From contig NW_024468339.1 in the NCBI RefSeq assembly GCF_002104995.1, positions 1 to 36,518 on the forward strand: a stretch of 36,518 nt of DNA, written 5' to 3'. The DNA is from Linderina pennispora (lineage: Eukaryota; Kickxellomycota; Kickxellomycetes; Kickxellales; Kickxellaceae). Of this stretch, positions 19,396 to 27,002 are shown piece by piece (the first letter of the stretch is position 1; each line of letters starts with the position of its first letter). A program made the translations under genes and the position numbers. Below the pieces are notes generated by a model. That model was not told the origin of the DNA. It ran no database searches and saw only the letters and a list, made by a program, of their open reading frames with translations.

Positions 19396-20736
19396 GTCCA
19401 ATAGAAAGGGATAGTAATAAAGTGGCAGCTGTAGGTGTATGGTGTGTCTGAAATACAAATATAGGTACTGCTAGATAGCGAAGGCGTGTCAATACTATGA
19501 AGATGGATTAAAAGATAATGCCCGTTTGGTTAGGTGTTGAGATTCCTGGCCATAGCGGTTACCGTCAAACTGCCATTTATACAATCTCAGCCGGACAGGC
19601 CAATACCGACAGCACAAATAGGGGCGTGCACTTAGCCGGATTAGTATCTCAGCACAGATCTCACGAGCAACCCAGAATGGGCAGGTTAGCCAGAATTAAT
19701 GACCCCTGCCAACACCGCACTTTGTGGGGTGTACTACGAGGTATACCGCTGGCCTTTGAAACACACGCGGAGTATATGTACACCAGTAGCGCAAATATAG
19801 GAAAAGGAGCCGAATATTCACCTTGTCCGCCCATGCATACTTTTCTCTGCGCCGACTACCTGCTGAGTAATGCCTCCAGCGGACAGGTGCAGTGGCTACG
19901 TACCTTTGCGGCTGCCGCTTAGTGCACGCTCTAGCCAGCTGTTCCTGGTGGCATGATTGCCTTTACAGGTGTTTCTGTCTGCAATACCTGTCTAACAAGA
20001 GGCTCCGCCTGCTCATTTCCGCCTGCTCATTTCCGCAAGGCCCATGCTTAGGAGAACAAGTGGCCGCAGTGCCCACATGACACGAATATATGCAGTTGGC
20101 GTTTCCAGCTATTGTGCTACAGCCTGCAGTACAGCCCTCGTCAAGTCATCAGTTATTGGTGTTATATAATGGCTAGGCATCTTCCGTCCCCCTAGGATGC
20201 CAGCTAATAGCCTTCAGAAATATCCAGGCGGTTGCCTTTTAGTTGGAGGTAGCAGTCTTATCTGTGCACATCGCCTGTGTTGTGCTATGGCGAATGAGCT
20301 GGAATATCAGGTCTGCGGAGCTTCTTTCTCTCTTCAGACTGGTAGCTACTCACTACACTATCTAAAACTAGACCACAAACAGCAGCCCCTGCGATCAGAA
20401 GACTGGCAGGCGGAAAACATCGGTACAGGTGTCAATGGATCCAATGCGGAAAATGGCTAATTTCTCCTAATGGACCGCATGGATGTCCGGTCGCAGCCTA
20501 GTTTAGTACGGGGCATGTCCGCCATCATCGCACATCGTACTACCCGATCAATTGCCCGTGTTCAGTATAGCCAATAGCTGTCACGCCTGGATTTCAGGAA
20601 CTAGAAAAACTGCCGCATGGTATTTGCGTTTACCCGGGTTAAACGTTAGATCTATTCCCCTAGTGGCAACACAAGTATTGAAATAGAGCATAGAGCAAGA
20701 GCTGTGCTTTTCAAAATAGAAGCTGGCTTTTGTATG
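19396..20736. other. Long intergenic region upstream of the hexose transporter
   Basis: About 1.3 kb with no convincing gene. The part next to 19395 should be the transporter promoter. A small tandem duplication of TCCGCCTGCTCATTTCCGCC type lies at about 20003-20036. Open frames at 19518-19922 and 20197-20460 on the plus strand have no family resemblance, and I do not call them. Confidence 0.45.
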
Positions 20737-20946
20737 TGTTGGACACTAGTCGATGGACTACACAGTTAGTCTCAAATCGGCAAGTCACTGTGAGGAAAAT
20801 CCTGACTAGACAGACCACCAACTATGTGACGTTGAGTTTCTCTCTGAAAGAACTTTTCTTTTCCTTCTTCTTTATCGGTTTAGCCGCTTAGTATTTTCTC
20901 ATTTCTTATTTATAAAACTTTGCGTATAACGCCTCAGTTAACTTTA
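20737..20946 (+). mobile_element. Solo LTR, copy 1
   Basis: A 210-bp element starting TGTTGGACACTAGTCGATGG and ending CGCCTCAGTTAACTTTA. It is flanked by a perfect 5-bp duplication, GTATG at 20732-20736 and again at 20947-20951, the usual footprint of LTR-retrotransposon integration. No internal retroelement region adjoins it, so it is a solo LTR left by recombination. It matches copies at 26238-26468 and 26794-27002 in inverse orientation. Confidence 0.8.
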
Positions 20947-20951
20947 GTATG

Positions 20952-22312
20952 TTCACATTGTGTAGCTCGTATAGGAAAATGGTAGCCACAACTGTAGGAG
21001 GATGTTGTTGCACGACAAAACATGGTGCACGCTTACATGACTAGCACGATGAGTACTTGAGGTGGGGATATCCTCTTCAATAGATAAATTCAACTCTGGC
21101 AGAACGACTGGAGTATGCGGAGTGAATGCGCTGTTCTTGTCTATCCATATTTTTGGCCAAGGTGTTCAGTGCTCCGTTACTTTTATTCCGATTGGGCATT
21201 CCAAAAATACCACACCTCCCAGTTCGTGGTATAATTACGCGAGTTCCAGCGAAGCTACTATAGTTGCACACCATTCCTAGCTATCGCGCTTTCAAGCGGA
21301 TAGATATTTTCGCATATATCAATGAATTCTTACCAGCGCTCTTAGCTTGCGGGCATCACTTTCTAGGTATATAGAAACTATGTCAGTGTGGCTATATCCG
21401 CTGCACTCACGATAGCCTCACGTCTGGCGTGGTGCATTTTTATCGGTCGCATAATCAGGAGCTTTTCGGCATGAGATTAACCTGGCTAATAATCCGCCTT
21501 GTTTCACTTGTGATGCAACAGCCACAGAACCAGGCTGCTCCAGCGCAGTTCTGATCAGGAATCATTATATATAGATTTCTTCTGCCACACAGTCAGGAGT
21601 ACTTTTAATTCTATGAAAACACCTGCAATATCTATCATGTCCCTGCGAAGTACATGAACAAATTGCTGTCTTGTAAGGTAGAATTCAAAAAAATAGTCAT
21701 AGAGTGGAGCCAACATATCCGACACGGTTCCCTACGGAGGTAGTTCAAGAGCATTTTCCATCAGCCACTAATACACTATACAAGGAAGTACTATATGTAG
21801 CTGCTGATTCGCACTACACCATACGCCACGCTACACACATAATTGATTTTGCAGTACCTCGTGTGCGATATACTCTGAGAACAACCCTCTGCAGCTGTCC
21901 AAATATGTCTACCTTCCAGAGTATCTTTTCACAACTCATTGTGGAACGAATAAAAATGCGCAGTATGAACAAAAGGAAGGAAGAGTCTTGGGCTGGAAGG
22001 GCCATTATCGCCCTACAGGTTTTGGACATGGGTTGCGTTGATATCTCGGTTTGAGAACTGTAATGTGAGGTGTAGTGCATGTTTAGAATCTCGGTTGCCT
22101 ACCGCAGCAAGAGGTTAACATATTGGCAGAATTTATTGCAAACACATTCTATGATGAGAAGAAAGGATGTAAGATGAAGATTTCTATGACACTGGTGTAA
22201 ATAGGCAGTCAGCGCCGATTAACAAGGGTTGCCACTATGAAGTCAAACAATGCAAGGGCATATATGGGCAGCCCTCTATCCTACAGCATCTACCAATTTC
22301 CATACTCTGTAC
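20952..22312. other. Gene-poor intergenic region
   Basis: About 1.36 kb of moderately AT-rich sequence between the solo LTR and the 3' end of the MIF-like gene. Frames at 21062-21280 and 21704-22054 are short and show no recognisable composition, so I see no supported gene here. Confidence 0.5.
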
Positions 22313-22696
22313 CTAGAGTGGGAAATAGAGACCGTAGTTTCTAGGAAAGGAGAGAGCAAGTGTCTCGCCGTCCCAACCGAACGCTTCAGGGTCTACCTGT
22401 ACTAGGTTCATAAAAACGCATTTGGAATCGACACCCAGCTCACTGCATATGAACTTGGTGAACTTTCCGATAATCGTGCTCTGTTCGGGAGATTTACTTG
22501 TACGACAGTAGACGAAATTGACAAAGGCTGTAGGCTCATGAGTTCCACCAAAGCACATGCTAGGATTTCTGCTGATAGTGGTGAGCCCCATGTCGATAGG
22601 AATATCTAGCAGTTGCGCGATGTAGGTCGATGCCTTGACCGAGAGTGACTTGGCATAAACTTTGTGGGAATTGGTAATGATATCAACAACTGGCAT
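22313..22696 (-). CDS. MIF/D-dopachrome tautomerase family protein
   Basis: A 127-aa protein of the macrophage migration inhibitory factor (tautomerase) superfamily. After the start Met comes Pro (MPVVDIITNSHK), which as the processed N-terminus is the catalytic base of the family. Further landmarks are CFGGTHEPTAFVNF at about 48-61, aligning with the family's AFGGSSEPCAL block, and VFMNLVQVDPEAFGWDG near the end, aligning with VYINYYDMNAANVGWN. The lysine equivalent to human Lys32 is not present, the Tyr95 equivalent is Phe, and the Asn97 equivalent is kept. Length is near the usual 115 aa, with a short C-terminal extension. The start is fixed by the Met-Pro requirement. It is isolated in a gene-poor region. 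Tautomerase activity is plausible but unproven; a cytokine-like role cannot be inferred. Confidence 0.82.
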   Translation of the reverse strand: MPVVDIITNSHKVYAKSLSVKASTYIAQLLDIPIDMGLTTISRNPSMCFGGTHEPTAFVNFVYCRTSKSPEQSTIIGKFTKFICSELGVDSKCVFMNLVQVDPEAFGWDGETLALSFPRNYGLYFPL

Positions 22697-22762
22697 GGTA
22701 AATGGGTATAAAATAGGAAAGCGGTAAACGAAGCTGGCTTGGCGACGGGAGTTGCCGTGGAG

Positions 22763-22768
22763 TTTATA
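22763..22768 (-). promoter_or_regulatory. TATA-like box upstream of the MIF-like gene
   Basis: On the minus strand this reads TATAAA within GGATATAAACTCC, about 67 bp upstream of the start codon, a common distance for a fungal TATA element plus a short leader. Confidence 0.4.
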
Positions 22769-23033
22769 TCCAGAAAGCGTGCTGTCTGTACAGCATTAAC
22801 TATGCATTGCGTTGATGCCAACAATATATGGTGGTGGGAATGGCCCATGGCAGTGGGAACTGTGAAACTCGCATTGCTGCTTGAGGTTGTGTACAAGTAT
22901 CCTGTATATTATTTGCAATTGTTTAAGTGCAGAGTATTTCCTTTTAATGATATAGTACGTTGTGGCGCATCCTGCTGGAAGCAGGTAAAAAAAACTAAAT
23001 CACTGGAATGGTCTGAAAATCAAGATTGGGATT
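22769..23033. other. Intergenic, no gene seen
   Basis: Non-coding sequence between the MIF-like promoter and the SINE-like insertion. I find no feature in it. Confidence 0.4.
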
Positions 23034-23220
23034 CTGGTAGCACGGCTCAGTGGCTAGTTAGCGCTCTGCCAGGGGACCAGCCATGGAGCGGGGATCACTC
23101 GGCTCAAGCCAACTGATTCAGCTTGTGGTATTTGCGAAGACAAAAGGAGAGAGAAAAGATGTGGGTCAAATGGTAAATGCGAAAGCAGCGTACAGTGGAA
23201 GAAATGCCAAAAAAAAAAAA
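23034..23220 (+). mobile_element. tRNA-derived SINE-like element with poly(A) tail
   Basis: A sequence of about 187 bp whose head looks like a degraded tRNA. An A-box-like CGGCTCAGTGG is at 23043-23053 and a B-box-like GGCTCAAGCC at 23101-23110, 47 bp apart. It ends in twelve A residues at 23209-23220. Near-identical short sequences flank it, ATTGGGATT just before the head (23025-23033) and ATTGGATA just after the tail, as expected of an imperfect target-site duplication from poly(A)-primed insertion. The acceptor stem does not pair, so it is not a working tRNA. A second copy elsewhere would be needed for proof. Confidence 0.45.
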
Positions 23221-23227
23221 TTGGATA

Positions 23228-23905
23228 GTTAATGTACCCGCTATTAAATTGAGTCGGAAACTCCAAAAGCTCAGTAGTTGTCAATCCTTAAAGGGAACGG
23301 ATGATGATGATGCTGGCACTTAAATTCTACCTCTTCCTACTCTTGAGTGCTACAGCATCTACTCTATTGTGATTTTCATTTTACCAGTGTCTAAGTTCAG
23401 TTACCACTTTCTTTACCCTGGACTGCAAGTAATATCGTAGAGCATATACTGGTATGAATTAGGCCATTATCAATGGGATCTGGATAGGACCCAATTAACA
23501 TCTTGATTACTAATATTAAGTGGACCACTACAATAATATCGCGTTTTTGATGTCAAGGTGCCAGTCATGATCGCCTTATAAGAGCCACAGCACCTGCTAC
23601 TCAGAACGTATCCTCATCCAAAGTATGCTGTATTTTGTGAGCTCATTCTTACTGATTTAAAATTCACCAGTACAATCAGAGCCTGTCGGGATACTTGTAC
23701 ACGTAGCATGAATTAGAATTAGTGACTGTCAACAAATTACCAGGACTTGCAGTCACACTGGCGTGTGCTGGAATATATAGTGTAGCCACTATACCTTTAT
23801 CTATGCATTGTGTCATGGATCTAGGAATCAGAATCAACTGTACAATAGGGCCGCTCTCTTCATGCTACTAACCGTTTGAAATCTGTGAATGTACGTGCAT
23901 ATATA
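23228..23905. other. Intergenic, no gene seen
   Basis: About 680 bp of AT-rich sequence downstream of the acyltransferase stop. A short TGATGATGATGATG run lies near 23300. I see no coding potential. Confidence 0.5.
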
Positions 23906-25345
23906 TTAGTAAACCAACTCTGAGAAGTCACTCCAAAACTCGTTTTTTAAGAAACCGTCCATTACCAAAGCCGCATCACAGAAATTGACAAGAATGTCCT
24001 TGCTTGGGGGTGGCGACTGAAGGATCGAAAATAACCCCATACTAAACTCAGGATGGACTGTTGAAAATGCTTGAACGCCATGGCCAAAGTCTGCAGCATA
24101 CATCTTAGTAGATGCTATATTAGAAGTTGCTGTCACGAGCTTGTGATTCATGGCAACGGCAAAGAAATCAGCAGCATATTTCTCACCAGAATCAAAAACA
24201 TCAATATTTTGTCCGATGCGCGGGAGAGTAATCGCCGATACCAACGACCTAATCTGTGCAGCAACTACAGAAATAGTCTTGGGAGTAATCGGCAAGTGTG
24301 CCTGGTGCATCGGGGTGAGAACAAATTCGCCGAATACCGGGTTGCCCATGTAATTCAACTCTGTCATTCCAAGATGGCCGCGAAAATTAGCGACAACCAA
24401 AGTACAATGTTCGCCTGCAAGTCGATTCTTCCGATCAGTTAGTTTTGCAAGCCATCCCTGTTGCTTCCTTGCCACAGCCTGTTCGTGGACTCTGTGTGCA
24501 ACTGCTGATATGATGTCGTTAGTAGACAGACGTGTGCCATGTGGCAGGTGTTCAAGCACTTGGTCGCGAAGCCCATCAATCTTGGCACGCGAAATTCGGA
24601 ATAGATGCCCACGCGGAGATGCAGAGTTGATCAAATAGTTCATCAACAAGCCGCGTCTGTTAGGCGAGAGCCACATGATGAAGTCCGCCACACGGGATTT
24701 TGCTGAAAGCACTTTGCAGGACACTTCACTGAGAGGTGCACGCTCGCTCGGCAGGTGCCTCTTGATGATGTCGGCACCAAAGCAGAAGGTTGCTTCCGCC
24801 ACAGGTACGCCAGTTACTAGTGCACGCGTCTCATCCGCCCAGCGATTAAGGAATGTAATAGCGGTGGTTGCATCTGCGACTCCATGGTTGAAATTGACAG
24901 AAATAGCCACACCGCTGTTGTCCTTCAGTCGCACAACGTGAATATGCAACAGTTTGATCATCCTGGTAGTCTCATCAGGATATGCAGCCAGCCCAACAGG
25001 AACCAAATCATCAGGCCAGGTTGCACGGTTGAATCCAGAAGACTGGATCTTGCTGAAAGGAACCAATGACTGGGATTCACGATAGTCAGGCATGTTCAGA
25101 TTGCCCTTGTCGACGATAACCTCCATTCCGCCGCCACGTGTCTGTTTAATAACACCAGCGAACCAGGGGCAGAGAGCAAGGATCCGATAAAACCCTTCCT
25201 CAAGCTGGCGACCTGGCATGAAATCCTCAGCACCGCCAGAATTGGCATAAAAGAAAAGAAATCGTATGGTTATATGCGAGGTTAGCATATCAAATCGTCT
25301 GCAGATATACTTTTGCGATTCGATGCTGTCTACGAAATGGTCCAT
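23906..25345 (-). CDS. BAHD / trichothecene 3-O-acetyltransferase-like acyltransferase
   Basis: A 479-aa protein of the HxxxD acyl-CoA transferase superfamily, which moves acyl groups from acyl-CoA to hydroxyls or amines of small molecules. His154 and Asp158 of NFNHGVADATT form the catalytic HxxxD motif (usually HxxxDG, here DA). The second motif, DFGWG in plants, reads DFGHG at 419-423. The intervening VANFRGHLGM and NYMGNPVF segments also match the family. N-terminal RRFDMLTSHITIRFLFFY fits the usual opening strand. I use the Met at 25343-25345. A candidate 67-bp intron (25396-25330; donor GTAAGAG, acceptor TTTCGTAG) would instead join, in phase, an upstream frame at about 25502-25397 with a hydrophobic helix; that frame lacks an ATG, so I prefer the simple start. 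Substrate unknown. Confidence 0.75.
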   Translation of the reverse strand: MDHFVDSIESQKYICRRFDMLTSHITIRFLFFYANSGGAEDFMPGRQLEEGFYRILALCPWFAGVIKQTRGGGMEVIVDKGNLNMPDYRESQSLVPFSKIQSSGFNRATWPDDLVPVGLAAYPDETTRMIKLLHIHVVRLKDNSGVAISVNFNHGVADATTAITFLNRWADETRALVTGVPVAEATFCFGADIIKRHLPSERAPLSEVSCKVLSAKSRVADFIMWLSPNRRGLLMNYLINSASPRGHLFRISRAKIDGLRDQVLEHLPHGTRLSTNDIISAVAHRVHEQAVARKQQGWLAKLTDRKNRLAGEHCTLVVANFRGHLGMTELNYMGNPVFGEFVLTPMHQAHLPITPKTISVVAAQIRSLVSAITLPRIGQNIDVFDSGEKYAADFFAVAMNHKLVTATSNIASTKMYAADFGHGVQAFSTVHPEFSMGLFSILQSPPPSKDILVNFCDAALVMDGFLKNEFWSDFSELVY

Positions 25346-26232
25346 AGTAAAATGAGTAGGTAAAGTATGTTGTTATGAAGGTGAAAAGACTCTTACTGAA
25401 GTCGTACTTCCAGCGCTTATAGAGGAAACAGAAAAGTGTGTGAACAAGTGTACTGGCGATAATCAACCATGCGGTATTGTCATATTCAAAACAAGTGGCC
25501 AATATATTAACTGAAATAGTATACTGTTTACCTTGGTCACTATGCCTTCAGCAATCCGTTTGCGTTGGGTTTTTTTTACAAGCCGAAGCATATACAGACG
25601 TTCCATTTGTCATGGCTCCATTCGACCTTTCGTCGAAGCTACATGCCTATTTTATTCACCAATAGGCAACCAGTACCCACAGTAGGAATTGGCAATAGCT
25701 CGCTGCATCTGCCTTTGGTGTTTATAATTCATAGTTGTCTGTGTTCTATGGCCGGGTGTGATCTGGTTCCAAATGGCCCCCTATCCTAAGCCTGTCGCAG
25801 CCTGAGCACTATAGAAGGCACACGAACACGCCACTCCCTTTGACAACACACTCCCACTTTTAAACACAATTCTTGTTCCTGGGAAACAGACTTCCTGATC
25901 CACGGTCAACAATGACCCTGTGCTGCGCCCATGGCCAGTTGAGCACCAACAGCCATATAAATGTCGACTCTTGTCTGCTTGAAGGGCCGAGAACGAAATA
26001 TGAGGTGGTTCTTATCAGAAAATTAGATCACATCTCCTCATCCTTATTCTCTATTCTTTCTTTTATTCTTGAATCGGTCCTGTCATCGATCTGGTCTCCT
26101 TCATACTATTATTTCCTTAAGACTGATTTGGTCTGTCCTTTCCCAATATATTCTCTTGTGTATTACTGCCTAACCCAACTCAATAGCTCGTAACCTCAAA
26201 TAGTTCATAGTATTCGGATCTTGAGATTCTAA
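25346..26232. other. Intergenic upstream of the acyltransferase gene
   Basis: About 890 bp. It holds the likely acyltransferase promoter and the possible upstream exon at about 25397-25502. The rest, including an AT-rich part at 26030-26230, shows nothing recognisable. Confidence 0.45.
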
Positions 26233-26237
26233 CAATG

Positions 26238-26468
26238 TAAAGTAAACTGAGCCGTTTTACGCGAAGTTTTAGAAATAAGAAATGGGAACATATGAAGCGG
26301 CAAAACAAATAAAGATCAAAAGAAAAGATAAGAAATGCAAAAAAGAACAGTTCTTTCCGGGAAGAGCTCAGCGTCGCATAGTTGGCGAGTTGGCGAGTCA
26401 GAATTTTCCTAACACAGTGTCTTGCCGATTTAGGTCCAACTGTTTAGTCCATCGACTAGTGTCCAACA
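26238..26468 (-). mobile_element. Solo LTR, copy 2
   Basis: A 231-bp copy of the LTR family in minus orientation. It begins on the plus strand with TAAAGTAAACTGAGCC and ends GTGTCCAACA. A perfect 5-bp duplication CAATG flanks it at 26233-26237 and 26469-26473. It is more diverged than copies 1 and 3. It has inserted exactly beside the terminal inverted repeat of the element at 26472-26785. Confidence 0.8.
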
Positions 26469-26471
26469 CAA

Positions 26472-26785
26472 TGTCATCCCGAACGAACGTCTTGTGATGC
26501 TCTAGAAACATTTGTTGAGCAGCAGTGACTGCTGTTCTCCCTCCTCTCTCAGTCTTCCGAAAAGTTTTCAGATGAGGAGCCCATCCATATGGGCATCAGC
26601 TCCTTTTTTATGTGCCGAACGATACCCAGAAGCTCACCCTCCACGTTTCATTTATAATTATAAATAAAATTTCATTAAAATACCTTCATTAATTCAGTCT
26701 ATAATACAGAACGGTTCCCAACCAGCAGCCACTGCTGTTTGATTATTGTTTCTAGGACGTCACAAGAGGTTCGTCCAGGATGACA
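26472..26785. mobile_element. Non-autonomous TIR element (MITE-like), 314 bp
   Basis: The two ends are imperfect inverted repeats of about 70 bp: the left arm (26472-26540) begins TGTCATCCCGAACGAACGTC and the right arm (26713-26785) ends with the inverse, GTTCGTCCAGGATGACA. The AT-rich middle (26545-26710) has no coding frame. Long TIRs and small size suit a MITE from a Mutator-like or similar DNA transposon. I could not identify a clean target duplication, because LTRs now occupy both flanks. Confidence 0.65.
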
Positions 26786-26793
26786 CAGCATAA

Positions 26794-27002
26794 TAAAGTT
26801 AACTGAGGCGTTATACGCAAAGTTTTATAAATATGAAATGAGAAAATACTAAGCGGCTAAACCGATAAAGAAGAAAGAAAAAGAAAAGTTCTTTCAGAGA
26901 GAAACTCAACGTCACATAGTTGGTGGTCTGCAGTCAGGATTTTCCTCACAGCGACTTGCCGATTTGGGACTAACTGTGTAGTCCATCGACTAGTGTCCAA
27001 CA
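26794..27002 (-). mobile_element. Solo LTR, copy 3, abutting the ABCC pseudogene
   Basis: A 209-bp copy nearly identical in plan to copy 1 but inverted, running from TAAAGTTAACTGAGGCG to AGTGTCCAACA. The flanking five bases (CATAA on the left, CGATC on the right) do not match, unlike the other two copies. This indicates loss or rearrangement at one border. Its right edge is where the homology of the ABC transporter begins, so this insertion or a linked deletion removed the transporter's first exon or start. Confidence 0.75.

Noticed and set aside
19518-22054. Small plus-strand frames at 19518-19922, 20197-20460 and 21704-22054
   Set aside because: None resembles a known family or has neighbouring gene-like composition. 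They fit chance frames in a gene-poor region.
23034-23110. Functional tRNA gene
   Set aside because: The acceptor stem does not pair, position 8 is not T, and no clear anticodon arm forms. A SINE-like remnant fits better.
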